Source: Rhodobacteraceae bacterium M385
GTDB taxonomy: Bacteria; Pseudomonadota; Alphaproteobacteria; Rhodobacterales; Rhodobacteraceae
Assembly: GCA_025141835.1 (NCBI GenBank)
Contig: CP081102.1
Location: forward strand, 62,001 to 126,000
DNA length: 64,000 nucleotides
Direction of reading: 5' to 3'
In this document: one piece after another, positions 51,623-60,258 of the stretch
Layout of the letters: each line of letters begins with the position of its first letter
Numbering within the stretch: the stretch's first letter is position 1
Made by a program: the position numbers and the translations under genes
The notes under the pieces: model-generated
The model's database searches: none
Told to the model about the DNA's origin: nothing
The model's input: only the letters and a program-made list of their open reading frames with translations

Positions 51623-53239
51623 CTATAGGTTCTTCGTGGTCGCCAACATTTTGGGGTCCAGCTTCAGCTCGATGATATGCAACCCGCCCTTGAGGGCCTC
51701 GGCATATGCGTCGGCGAACTGCGCGTTTTCCGTGATCGTGTGTCCGGTGCCGCCATAGGCCCCGGCAAGCGCGGCGTAATCTGGGTTGAACAGATCAGTC
51801 CCCGACACGCGCCCGGGATAGTGTTTCTCCTGATGCATTCGGATCGTGCCATAGCGCCCGTTATTGGCGACAATCACGATGATATCGGCCCCATGCTGTT
51901 GCGCGGTCGAAAGCTCATTAATCGTCATTTGCAGGCAACCGTCACCCGCAAGGCAAATCACCGGCTGATCAGGGTTCTGCAACTTGGCCGAGATCGCAGC
52001 AGGCAGACCATACCCCATCGAGCCTGAGGTCGGCGCAAGCTGCGTGCCGTACTGCCGGAAGCGGTGGTAGCGATGCAGGAACGCCGCATAGTTGCCCGCG
52101 CCGTTTGTGATGATCGTATCGGCGCTGGCGTTGTCGCGTAGCCAGCCGATGATCTGCTCCATCTGGACGTCGCCGGGGGTGGCTTGGGGCTGTTGCCAAG
52201 CCTCGTATTCGGCCCGCGCTGCCGCCGCACCCCGGTCACCGCATTCTGACGTGGCCGACAAGAATTGATATAGCATTGATATAGGGGTGCCGGTGATCGC
52301 GAAGCTTGCCGGGTAGGTTTTGCTTGCCGCCTCGGCCGAGGGGGAGACCTGCAAAATCACCGGCGGATTGGCTGGGTTCAGCAAGGTGAAATCCGCCGTG
52401 GTGATGTCGTTCAGTTCCGCCCCCAGAAGCAGGATGCAATCGGCCTCCGTCAGGCGTTTCCCCAACGCCGGGTTTGCGCCAACGCCAAGATCGCCCGCGT
52501 AATTCGGATGGTCGTTGTCGATGTAATCTTGCCTCCGGAACGTCACGGCGATGGGTGCACCCGTCCGCTCGGCCAGAGACTGCGCAGTTTGCTTGTCCGT
52601 CTCGCTCCAATGAGAGCCGCCACAAAGGATCAACGGACGTTTGGCGAGGGCGAACGCCTCGACCATCGGAGCGATATCATCGGGGTGAACACTCGCAGGT
52701 GCGCGCGCGCCGGGGCGTTGCTTGGGCACATCGGCCAGCGCTGAAAGGATATCTTCGGGCAGGGCCAGGACGACAGGGCCGGGGCGGCCTGATTGGGCGA
52801 TGGCAAAAGCACGGTCGATGTATTCGGCCAGACGATCGGTACGCTCTACTTCTGCGGACCATTTTACCAGTGGTCCAAAAAACGCCCTGTAATCAACCTC
52901 TTGAAAGACGCCGCGGTCCCGATGTTTCAGCGGGATTTGCCCCACGAAACACACCATCGGCGTGGCGTCATGCATGGCGATATGCAGGCCCGCGCTGGCA
53001 TTTGTCGCGCCGGGACCACGGGTCACGAACAGCACGCCGGGCTGGCCTGTCATCTTGCCGTGGGCTTCCGCCATCATCGCCGCGCCGCCTTCCTGCCGGC
53101 AAACGATGTTGGGTATGTCGAGGTCATGGAGACCATCAAGCGCCGCCAAAAAGCTTTCGCCCGGAACCGAGAACACGCGCCCTACCCCGTGCATCGCCAA
53201 CCGATCAGCCAGAATTTTACCGCCGTGAACCTGTGTCAT
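51623..53239 (-). CDS. Thiamine-diphosphate enzyme, acetolactate synthase-like
   Basis: A 538-residue ThDP-dependent protein of the acetolactate synthase/benzoylformate decarboxylase family. The catalytic Glu is in CRQEGGAAMMAEAHGKMTG, the central FAD/linker-type domain follows, and the ThDP motif is GDGCLQMTINELSTAQ ... NNGRYGTIRMH. The ATG at 53239 has GGAAAGGCGCGAC before it. No small regulatory subunit gene is next to it, so it may be a catabolic or decarboxylating enzyme rather than biosynthetic IlvB. Around residues 320-330 (TPISMLYQF) the DNA carries the double ATTGATATA motif. Confidence 0.85.
   Translation of the reverse strand: MTQVHGGKILADRLAMHGVGRVFSVPGESFLAALDGLHDLDIPNIVCRQEGGAAMMAEAHGKMTGQPGVLFVTRGPGATNASAGLHIAMHDATPMVCFVGQIPLKHRDRGVFQEVDYRAFFGPLVKWSAEVERTDRLAEYIDRAFAIAQSGRPGPVVLALPEDILSALADVPKQRPGARAPASVHPDDIAPMVEAFALAKRPLILCGGSHWSETDKQTAQSLAERTGAPIAVTFRRQDYIDNDHPNYAGDLGVGANPALGKRLTEADCILLLGAELNDITTADFTLLNPANPPVILQVSPSAEAASKTYPASFAITGTPISMLYQFLSATSECGDRGAAAARAEYEAWQQPQATPGDVQMEQIIGWLRDNASADTIITNGAGNYAAFLHRYHRFRQYGTQLAPTSGSMGYGLPAAISAKLQNPDQPVICLAGDGCLQMTINELSTAQQHGADIIVIVANNGRYGTIRMHQEKHYPGRVSGTDLFNPDYAALAGAYGGTGHTITENAQFADAYAEALKGGLHIIELKLDPKMLATTKNL
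52264..52283. repeat. Direct repeat ATTGATATA x2 inside a coding gene
   Basis: Same double 9-mer with 11-base period as at 17184-17205, here with GC between copies. On the minus strand it is read as part of TPISMLYQF in the ThDP enzyme, in a variable linker. Confidence 0.55.
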
Positions 53240-53290
53240 GTCGCGCCTTTCCACCCGTTTGGGCGACCTTTGCCCCACACATTGGGAAGG

Positions 53291-54322
53291 TCAACAGCTT
53301 GCGTCTGGGTGGAACTCTGGCGGGATCGTGTCGTGGCCATCAAGGATCAGCGATGTGAGCATTTCGGCCATCACCGGGGCCATGGCGAGGCCGATCTTGA
53401 AGCCGCCATTTGCGATATACGCGCCGTCCCGCGTCGGGTGCGGCCCCACCATCGGTGCACGGCTTTTGGCCCGAGGCCGCACGCCTGCCCAGCGGGCAAT
53501 AACCGGTGCATCGGCCAGGACCGGAACAGCGGCCTGTGCGGCACTAATAAGGGGATTTAGCTGCATATCGGTGGTATCGGCTGCGTCAAACTCCCGCTCG
53601 GTGGTGGAGCCGATGGCCACCGTACCGTCACCATGGGGGACCACATGCAACCCATCCACAAACACCTGCGGGGCATTGCGCAGATCAGCCTTCAGCAAAG
53701 CCGCCTGCCCTTTGATCGGCGCGCCGACCAGCTTGCCGTGCGCCTTCGATATCTCGGACAGGTCGGCGGCTCCGGTGGCCCAAACCTCGATCCCGCGTTT
53801 GGGGGCTTCGGGCACGACCTCAACCCCCGAAACAGCCAAAGCGGCGGCCAGCGCGGCGCAGGCTTGGCGAGGGTGGATTCGCGCGGTGAGAGTATCGTGG
53901 ATCACAAGGCCCGTGGGCGTTTCAATGCCAACGGAAACCTCGCGCGCTGGAATGACCTGCCACGTGTAACGACCCCCCCAAAGCGCCGTAGCCGTCCCTT
54001 CCCGCTTACGGGCCAAGGCAACGGCAGCGTCATCGGCAAGCGGTTGTATCCGCCCCGTGCGCCCATAGCCGGGGTTCTTGCCGCCGACTTCTGCGATGCG
54101 CTTCCACAACGCCTCGGCCCCATCCAAAGCGTTGAATTGCATCGCTTTCTTCGGGTTCCAGTTCTCCGGCACATGGGGGGCCAAAGCGCCCACGATGCCA
54201 CCGGACGCGCCCGCCGCCACGCCATTAGGATCGACCACCTGAACCTTTGCGCCCCGTTGCACCAACATCCATGCGCACATCAGCCCGGTAATGCCGGCCC
54301 CTCTGACTGTGATTTCGGTCAT
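53291..54322 (-). CDS. FAD-dependent oxidoreductase (MnmC C-domain/DAO-like)
   Basis: A 343-residue FAD protein of the DAO fold with the dinucleotide motif RGAGITGLMCAWMLVQRGAKVQVVD and a C-terminal FAD-binding block (ANGGFKIGLAMAPVMAEML). It resembles the oxidase half of MnmC, which removes the carboxymethyl group from cmnm5U in tRNA. The methyltransferase half (MnmD) is encoded divergently only 54 bases away, which supports a split MnmC. CGGAGTTGCA sets the ATG at 54322. A simple D-amino-acid oxidase role is the main alternative. Confidence 0.82.
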   Translation of the reverse strand: MTEITVRGAGITGLMCAWMLVQRGAKVQVVDPNGVAAGASGGIVGALAPHVPENWNPKKAMQFNALDGAEALWKRIAEVGGKNPGYGRTGRIQPLADDAAVALARKREGTATALWGGRYTWQVIPAREVSVGIETPTGLVIHDTLTARIHPRQACAALAAALAVSGVEVVPEAPKRGIEVWATGAADLSEISKAHGKLVGAPIKGQAALLKADLRNAPQVFVDGLHVVPHGDGTVAIGSTTEREFDAADTTDMQLNPLISAAQAAVPVLADAPVIARWAGVRPRAKSRAPMVGPHPTRDGAYIANGGFKIGLAMAPVMAEMLTSLILDGHDTIPPEFHPDASC

Positions 54323-54376
54323 TGCAACTCCGTCAGGCTTGGCAGATGGTCCGCCGCAGAATGGATAGGACGCGCC

Positions 54377-55033
54377 ATGATCGAGGACCAGCACAACATC
54401 GAATGGCGAGACAATGTTCCGGTCTCGACACGGTTCGCCGACCCCTTTTATTCCCTTAACGACGGCCTGGCGGAAACCCGGTTTGTCTACCTTGGTGGCA
54501 ACGACCTGCCCGCGCGGTTTCGGGATGGCTTTCACGTGGCAGAACTTGGGTTTGGCACCGGCCTGAACTTTCTGGCGACGCTTCAAGCATTTCGGGAGTC
54601 GGGCACTTCGGGCAAGCTGCATTTCACCTCGTTTGAGGCATTTCCTATCAGTCCCCAAGATCGCGCCCGCGCCCTTGTCCCTTTCCCGGATCTTCCGGTG
54701 GATATCTTGCTGGAAGACCCGTTTGAGCCGCAGATTACCGGCGATGATTTTGAGCTATCCGTCATCATCGGCGACGCCCGCGAAACATTGCCTACCCTGC
54801 CCCTTAGAGCCGATGCATGGTTTCTGGATGGCTTCGCTCCGGCGCAAAATCCCGAGCTGTGGGAGGATGATCTACTGCATTCTGTCGCCGCACACACCGC
54901 TCTGGGCGGCACCTTTGCCACATATACGGCCGCTGGACGCATTCGCCGAACTTTGGCAGAGGCTGGCTTCACCGTCGAACGGGTCACAGGTTTTGGCAGG
55001 AAACGTCACATGACACGGGGGAAACTGGGATGA
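54377..55033 (+). CDS. tRNA (mnm5s2U) methyltransferase MnmD-type
   Basis: A 218-residue SAM-dependent methyltransferase matching the stand-alone MnmD/DUF752 family. It has HVAELGFGTGLNFLATLQ, the SAM site, and DGFAPAQNPELWEDDLL, the family signature. It methylates nm5U to mnm5U at the tRNA wobble base. I chose the ATG at 54377 (AGGACGCGCC upstream); the long open frame upstream lies over the divergent FAD gene. Its stop overlaps the next gene by ATGA. Confidence 0.9.
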   Translation: MIEDQHNIEWRDNVPVSTRFADPFYSLNDGLAETRFVYLGGNDLPARFRDGFHVAELGFGTGLNFLATLQAFRESGTSGKLHFTSFEAFPISPQDRARALVPFPDLPVDILLEDPFEPQITGDDFELSVIIGDARETLPTLPLRADAWFLDGFAPAQNPELWEDDLLHSVAAHTALGGTFATYTAAGRIRRTLAEAGFTVERVTGFGRKRHMTRGKLG

Positions 55034-55899
55034 GCAGCAACCCTAAACTTGGCATCTACCTGATGATTGCCACCACTTTCGTCTTCGCCGTTCAAGACGG
55101 GATCAGCCGCCATTTGGCGACTGAGTACAACGTCTTCATGGTCGTGATGATCCGCTATTGGTTCTTCGCCGCTTTCGTCATCACCATCGCGTCGCGCATG
55201 GCGGGCGGCGTGCGGGCAGCGGCCCAAACCTCTCAACCCTTCATACAAGCGTTTCGGGGTATCCTTCTAGCAACCGAGATCTGTGTGATGGTGGGCGGTT
55301 TTGTCTTGCTTGGCCTTGTGGAATCTCATGCCATGTTTGCTTGTTACCCGCTTCTTGTGGCGGCCCTTTCCGGCCCCATTCTGGGCGAAAGAGTCGGGTG
55401 GCGCAGATGGACGGCAATCGGCATCGGCTTTGTGGGCGTTTTGGTTATTCTGCAACCGGGCTACGGCGTATTTTCGATCTACGCGCTGGTGCCTTTGACG
55501 GCGGCATTCATGTTTGCGCTCTACAATTTGCTGACCCGCTACGTCGCCGCCAAAGATCGCGCGGCCACCAGCTTTTTCTGGACCGGCACCATGGGCGCGA
55601 TCGTTTCGACCTGCATCGGCGTCTGGTTTTGGGAACCGATGATTTCGACCGACTGGATCTGGATGGCCACGCTATGCGTCACGGGGGCGACGGGGCATTT
55701 CCTGTTGATCAAAACCTATGAAGTTGCCGAAGCCTCCGAGGTGCAGCCCTTTGCCTATCTGCAATTGGTCTTCGCCTCTGCCATCGGATTGTTCGTGTTT
55801 CACGAAACCTTGGCGAACAACGTCATGATCGGGGCGGGCATCGTGATTTGCGCCGGGTTGTTCACCCTATGGCGCGAAAAGAAGGTTGCTGAAGGCTAA
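55030..55899 (+). CDS. DMT superfamily (EamA) transporter
   Basis: A 289-residue ten-helix inner-membrane carrier with two EamA repeats (YLMIATTFVFAVQDGISRHLA; GERVGWRRWTAIGIGFVGVLVILQPG; EVQPFAYLQLVFASAIGLFVF). It overlaps the MnmD gene stop by four bases, so it is translationally coupled. The substrate is not known and has no obvious link with tRNA modification. It is a distant paralogue of the DMT protein at 45.8 kb. Confidence 0.87.
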   Translation: MSSNPKLGIYLMIATTFVFAVQDGISRHLATEYNVFMVVMIRYWFFAAFVITIASRMAGGVRAAAQTSQPFIQAFRGILLATEICVMVGGFVLLGLVESHAMFACYPLLVAALSGPILGERVGWRRWTAIGIGFVGVLVILQPGYGVFSIYALVPLTAAFMFALYNLLTRYVAAKDRAATSFFWTGTMGAIVSTCIGVWFWEPMISTDWIWMATLCVTGATGHFLLIKTYEVAEASEVQPFAYLQLVFASAIGLFVFHETLANNVMIGAGIVICAGLFTLWREKKVAEG

Positions 55900-55915
55900 C
55901 GGCACATGGGCAACG

Positions 55916-55946
55916 AAAAGGGCGGCCCCCGAACTGGAGCCGCCCT
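55916..55946 (-). terminator. Rho-independent terminator of the cytochrome c gene
   Basis: On the minus strand a GGGCGGC / GCCGCCC stem is followed by TTTTCG, about 26 bases past the cytochrome stop. It also lies after the convergent DMT gene. Confidence 0.8.
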
Positions 55947-55971
55947 GTTCACGTACATCTCAGGGGAAGAA

Positions 55972-56415
55972 TTACTCCTCCGAACTACCGAGCGATACAA
56001 GGTAGGCATAAAGGTTCAGCGCGTCTTCTTCCGAGCGGACCCGGAAGCTCATCGCGCCGCGCAGGCTGTCGTCGCCAGCTGCTTCGCGAATCCAGCCAGT
56101 TGGGTCTTGGACGTAGGCAACGAAGGATTCTTCGTCCCACGTCATTTCTGCGTCCATCAGGGCTTCAAGACCTGCGGAATAGCGGAAGTCTTCGACCGAG
56201 CCGATAGTCCGACCATGAATGCCGTAAAGGTTTGGACCGGTACGCGCATTACGCCCGGCGAGTGTTTCCCCTTCGGCATCCACAACAACGTGGCAGGAAA
56301 TGCACTGGCGGAAAGTACGCTCTCCGGCGGCGGCGTCACCGGTGGCGTGGCCATCGGCAAAAACAGGGGTCGTAAGGAGTGTCGCTGTGGCGGCTAGGAT
56401 AGAAAGTGGCTTCAT
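55972..56415 (-). CDS. Periplasmic c-type cytochrome (c2-like)
   Basis: A 147-residue soluble monoheme cytochrome. A signal peptide (about 1-20, cleavage after VFA) precedes the heme motif CISCH (Cys38, Cys41, His42). The Met ligand is in RGAMSFRV near residue 121, and TGPNLYGIHGRTIGS is typical of class I cytochrome c2. AGGAGACGATCA is a strong start. It should shuttle electrons between the bc1 complex and an oxidase in the periplasm. Which isoform it is cannot be told here. Confidence 0.9.
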   Translation of the reverse strand: MKPLSILAATATLLTTPVFADGHATGDAAAGERTFRQCISCHVVVDAEGETLAGRNARTGPNLYGIHGRTIGSVEDFRYSAGLEALMDAEMTWDEESFVAYVQDPTGWIREAAGDDSLRGAMSFRVRSEEDALNLYAYLVSLGSSEE

Positions 56416-56674
56416 TGATCGTCTCCTACTAAAGCTGATGAATGTATAACTAGGTTGCTTGACGAATGTTCACACCTTTTGGTGAGGCATAACGACATGG
56501 GGCCACTGTTCGCCAATACCTGCCTGGTCTTGAACTTTGATAAAACGACGCGGGCGCTTTCACAAATGACCGGAAATAAACCCGCACCACTGGTCAATTT
56601 ACGCGCAATAGCGCATGTGGCGCTGCAACAAGAACCCGGCCCCGTTTGGGGGCCCTGAAACAGCCGATACGCCA

Positions 56675-57196
56675 ATGAAAATTCACATTCCCACCTGGAT
56701 CGACGGAACCTTGCAACCTGTGGAAAAACTGGAGGCGCATCAGCGCGGGCTCCGGCACAAGGCGGTTTCGGTGTTTCTGCTGAGGGATGGGGACGTGCTA
56801 CTGCAACGGCGGGCGATGGGGAAATACCACACGCCCGGGCTTTGGGCGAATACCTGTTGTACGCACCCCCAGTGGGACGAAAGCGGCATGGATTGCGCCG
56901 TTCGGCGGCTGGATGAAGAGCTGGGGATTAAAGGCATTTCCTTAACGTTTCGGGATACCGTGGAATACCGGGCGGACGTGGGCGGCGGCCTGATTGAGCA
57001 TGAAGTTGTGGATATCTTTGTGGGCGAAGTGACGTTGGGTCAAGAACCAGTCATGAACCCCGATGAGGTCATGGATGTCGCTTGGCGGCCCCTTGCCACG
57101 TTGAAGGCCGAAGTCGCCGCCGCGCCGGAACTCTATACGCCGTGGCTGCGCATTTACCTGGATGATTATGCGGACCTGATTTTCGACCGGACTTAA
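56675..57196 (+). CDS. idi: Isopentenyl-diphosphate delta-isomerase, type 1
   Basis: A 173-residue metal-dependent isomerase interconverting IPP and DMAPP. The catalytic Cys is in WANTCCTHPQWDE, and the Nudix-like Glu residues follow in CAVRRLDEELGI and IEHEVVDIFVG. The ATG at 56675 fixes the usual length; the frame is open 60 bases further upstream. It complements dxs and ispA elsewhere in the window. A role in carotenoid or quinone supply is inferred. Confidence 0.92.
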   Translation: MKIHIPTWIDGTLQPVEKLEAHQRGLRHKAVSVFLLRDGDVLLQRRAMGKYHTPGLWANTCCTHPQWDESGMDCAVRRLDEELGIKGISLTFRDTVEYRADVGGGLIEHEVVDIFVGEVTLGQEPVMNPDEVMDVAWRPLATLKAEVAAAPELYTPWLRIYLDDYADLIFDRT

Positions 57197-57292
57197 CCCG
57201 GCAATACCACCGAATTGCCAACCCCACCTAGCCCATAGGTTGCGAGAGGCCATCGCGCTGTCCATATAGGGCCTGAACGGATGGAGGCCCCT

Positions 57293-57850
57293 ATGGCGAA
57301 AGATGAATTCCCCGGCTGGCACGGCACAACGATCATTGGCGTGCGCAAGGGCGGCAAAGTGGTTGTAGCGGGTGACGGACAAGTCAGCCTTGGGCCGACG
57401 GTCATCAAGGGCAGCGCCCGCAAGGTGCGGCGTTTGTCGCCGGGCGGATACGATGTCGTTTGCGGGTTTGCGGGCTCCACCGCCGATGCCTTCACCCTGT
57501 TGGAGCGTCTTGAAGCCAAGCTAGAGGCGACGCCCGGTCAATTGCAGCGGGCCAGCGTTGAACTGGCCAAGGATTGGCGCACCGATAAGTACCTGCAAAA
57601 ACTGGAAGCGATGCTGATCGTCACCGATGGGTCCGAGCTGTACATCATCACCGGCGCGGGCGATGTGCTGGAACCAGAGCACGGCATTGCTGCGATTGGA
57701 TCGGGCGGCAACTACGCCTTGGCCGCTGCGCGCGGAATGCTCGACAGCGACAAAGACGCCGAAGCGATTGCCCGCGATGCCATGGCGATTGCATCCGACA
57801 TCTGCGTCTACACCAACGGTAACCTGACCGTAGAAACGATCTCTGCATGA
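57293..57850 (+). CDS. hslV: ATP-dependent protease peptidase subunit HslV
   Basis: A 185-residue Ntn-hydrolase that forms a dodecamer with the HslU cap. The catalytic Thr is exposed after WHG (WHG-TTIIGVRKGGKVVVAGDGQVSLG). GSGGNYALAAARG and the C-terminus NGNLTVETI are typical. GGAGGCCCCT sets the ATG at 57293; a start four codons earlier includes the ribosome site. A membrane-protein gene, not hslU, follows with an ATGA overlap. Heat-shock control is likely but not shown. Confidence 0.94.
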   Translation: MAKDEFPGWHGTTIIGVRKGGKVVVAGDGQVSLGPTVIKGSARKVRRLSPGGYDVVCGFAGSTADAFTLLERLEAKLEATPGQLQRASVELAKDWRTDKYLQKLEAMLIVTDGSELYIITGAGDVLEPEHGIAAIGSGGNYALAAARGMLDSDKDAEAIARDAMAIASDICVYTNGNLTVETISA

Positions 57851-58923
57851 GCGATGTGACCCGCGATGACCTCCGCGCCGCTGTTGGTGCGGGCCTGATG
57901 TCCGAGGCTCAGGCGGCTTCTCTGCTGGCGCTGGCGGAAGAGCGTGAGGGCGTGCGGGCGCGGCGGAGCGGCCTTGATGAACCGTTTGAGCTGTTTAAAG
58001 GCTTCAACGAGATCTTCATCGTCGTCGGCCTCTCGATCCTGTTCGCGGGCTGGACGGGCGTGACGGGTCTGTCGATCTTCACCACCACCAGCGGCTACGT
58101 CTTGGGGATGGTGTTTTCGTTCGCGGCGATGGGTGTGCTGGTCCTGCTGGCACGCTACTTCACCCTCACCCGGCGCATGGTGGCCCCCTCTATCGCGCTG
58201 GCTGTGATGTTTGGGCTTTCCGCCGTGCAGTTCGGCCTGTCCTTTGCAGCGATGATGGACATGACATTTCAAGCCAGTTGGACGGTGGCTGCGGGCCTTT
58301 CTGGTGTGCTGCTGGCTTTCTACTATCTGCTTTACCGCGTGCCGTTCACCGTTGCGCTGATCGCTGTGTCCGTTGTGGTGCTGACTTTCGGGCTTGTCAC
58401 TATTGGCGGCACGGTGCCGGACGGGATTGATGACCTGTTTCTTCTGTCCGCCGATGGCCCTTTTGCGATCATCACGATCCTTCTTGGCCTCGCGGGCCTT
58501 GCCATTGCGCTCGCCTTTGACATGAGCGACCCGCACCGCGTGACGCGGCGGGCCGCCTCGGGCTTTTGGCTGCACGTCATCGCCGCACCCGCGATCGTAA
58601 ACACCGTGGCGCTGAGCCTGTTCCAAAACCCGGATGCGGGCGCAAAGCTGATGCTGCTGGTCTTCATCGCCTTCATGGCGCTGTTTGCCGTGGTGATTGA
58701 CCGCCGTTCTTTCCTTGTGTCGGGCGTTGGCTACGTCGTGGCGCTCTCCATTTCAGTTGTTGAAGGTGAAGGCGCTTTCCTGGTGATCCTGCTTCTTGGG
58801 GTCGGCATGGTAGTGCTTGGCGCCCAATGGGAACGTATCCGTGGCGCGATCATGCGCGGCCTTCCCAACTTCCCCGGTAAAACCCGTCTGCCCCCTTGGG
58901 CAGCAAAGGAGGCTCAATCATGA
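57847..58923 (+). CDS. Multi-pass membrane protein (DUF2157-like start) between hslV and hslU
   Basis: A 358-residue protein. The N-terminus (DLRAAVGAGLMSEAQAASLLALAEER) resembles the start of DUF2157 proteins; about ten hydrophobic segments follow from residue 55 to 335. No known catalytic motif is seen. The ATG at 57847 overlaps the hslV stop and its own stop overlaps the hslU start (ATGA on both sides), so it is translated in one coupled operon with the protease. Function unknown; a membrane-stress or substrate link with HslVU is a speculation from position alone. Confidence 0.8.
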   Translation: MSDVTRDDLRAAVGAGLMSEAQAASLLALAEEREGVRARRSGLDEPFELFKGFNEIFIVVGLSILFAGWTGVTGLSIFTTTSGYVLGMVFSFAAMGVLVLLARYFTLTRRMVAPSIALAVMFGLSAVQFGLSFAAMMDMTFQASWTVAAGLSGVLLAFYYLLYRVPFTVALIAVSVVVLTFGLVTIGGTVPDGIDDLFLLSADGPFAIITILLGLAGLAIALAFDMSDPHRVTRRAASGFWLHVIAAPAIVNTVALSLFQNPDAGAKLMLLVFIAFMALFAVVIDRRSFLVSGVGYVVALSISVVEGEGAFLVILLLGVGMVVLGAQWERIRGAIMRGLPNFPGKTRLPPWAAKEAQS

Positions 58924-60236
58924 GTGACCTAACCCCCCGCGAAATCGTGTCAGAACTTGACCGTTTCATCATCGGCCAGAACGACGCCAAACGCGCCACC
59001 GCCGTGGCCCTGCGTAACCGTTGGCGGCGCAAACAGTTGGGCGATGACCTGCGTGATGAGGTCTACCCAAAGAACATCCTGATGATCGGACCCACAGGCG
59101 TCGGCAAAACCGAGATCAGCCGCCGCTTGGCCAAACTGGCAAAAGCGCCGTTCATCAAGGTTGAAGCTACCAAGTTCACCGAAGTGGGCTACGTGGGCCG
59201 CGATGTTGAACAAATCATCCGCGATCTGGTGGAATCCGCGCAAGTGATGGTCCGCGAGCACATGCGCGAAGAGGTGAAGGCCAAGGCGCACGATGCCGCC
59301 GAAAACCGCGTGATCGAGGCTTTGGCGGGGGAAAGCGCCCGCGATCAAACCCGCGAGATGTTCCGCAAAAAGCTCCGCGCGGGGGAGTTGGACGATACGG
59401 TGATTGAGCTTGAGGTTGCCGATACCTCTAACCCTCTTGGTGGCTTTGAAATCCCCGGTCAGCCGGGCGGCATGGGGGGCATGGGCCCCGGCATGATGAA
59501 CCTGGGCGATCTGTTCAAAGGCATGGGCGGGCGCACCGTAAAGCGGCGTCTGACCGTGGCCGCCAGCTATGATATGCTGATCGAGGAAGAGGCCGACAAA
59601 CTGCTGGATGCGGAAACCGTCACGAAAGAGGCTCTGCGGGCGGTGGAGCAAAGCGGGATCGTGTTTATCGACGAGATCGACAAGGTTTGCGCCCGATCCG
59701 ATGCCCGCGGTGCCGATGTGTCCCGTGAAGGGGTGCAGCGCGATCTACTGCCGTTGATCGAAGGCACAAGCGTTTCCACCAAGCATGGTCCAGTGAAGAC
59801 CGACCACATCCTGTTCATCGCCTCGGGCGCGTTCCACATTGCAAAGCCGTCCGACTTGTTACCGGAATTACAGGGCCGCTTGCCGATCCGCGTGAACCTG
59901 CGGGCGCTTACCGAAGATGATTTCGTGCGCATCCTGACGGAAACCGACAACGCCCTGACGCGCCAATATACGGCCCTTATGGCAACCGAAGAAGTCACGG
60001 TAGAATTCACCGAAGACGGGATCAAAGCGCTGGCGCATATCGCGGCCGAAGTGAACGAGAGCATCGAAAATATCGGCGCGCGCAGGCTTTATACAGTGCT
60101 GGAGCGGGTGTTTGAGGAGCTGAGCTTCACCGCCCCCGACCGTTCCGGCGACGTGGTAAAGGTAGATGCCGCCTTTGTGGAAGAGAACCTCGGCGAATTA
60201 ACGCGCAGCACCGATTTAAGTCGCTACGTTTTGTAA
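58920..60236 (+). CDS. hslU: ATP-dependent protease ATPase subunit HslU
   Basis: A 438-residue AAA+ unfoldase. It has TPREIVSELDRFIIGQNDAKRATAVALRNRWRR, Walker A GPTGVGKT, the I domain (about 110-240), Walker B FIDEIDKVCARSD and the sensor-2 GARRLYTVLE. The tail LSRYVL docks on HslV. AAAGGAGG precedes the ATG at 58920, which overlaps the stop of the membrane-protein gene. It works with HslV in degrading misfolded proteins. Confidence 0.95.
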   Translation: MSDLTPREIVSELDRFIIGQNDAKRATAVALRNRWRRKQLGDDLRDEVYPKNILMIGPTGVGKTEISRRLAKLAKAPFIKVEATKFTEVGYVGRDVEQIIRDLVESAQVMVREHMREEVKAKAHDAAENRVIEALAGESARDQTREMFRKKLRAGELDDTVIELEVADTSNPLGGFEIPGQPGGMGGMGPGMMNLGDLFKGMGGRTVKRRLTVAASYDMLIEEEADKLLDAETVTKEALRAVEQSGIVFIDEIDKVCARSDARGADVSREGVQRDLLPLIEGTSVSTKHGPVKTDHILFIASGAFHIAKPSDLLPELQGRLPIRVNLRALTEDDFVRILTETDNALTRQYTALMATEEVTVEFTEDGIKALAHIAAEVNESIENIGARRLYTVLERVFEELSFTAPDRSGDVVKVDAAFVEENLGELTRSTDLSRYVL

Positions 60237-60258
60237 GCGCTTGCTGGTATCAGGGCCT

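Noticed and set aside
56412..56675. Possible 87-codon minus-strand gene upstream of the cytochrome c gene
   Set aside because: No ribosome site, no hydrophobic or domain pattern, and it overlaps the cytochrome promoter region.
57197..57292. Heat-shock (sigma-32) promoter for hslV
   Set aside because: A CATATAG near 57265 and a GTTG upstream are present but the spacing is about 20 bases, too long for the usual consensus.
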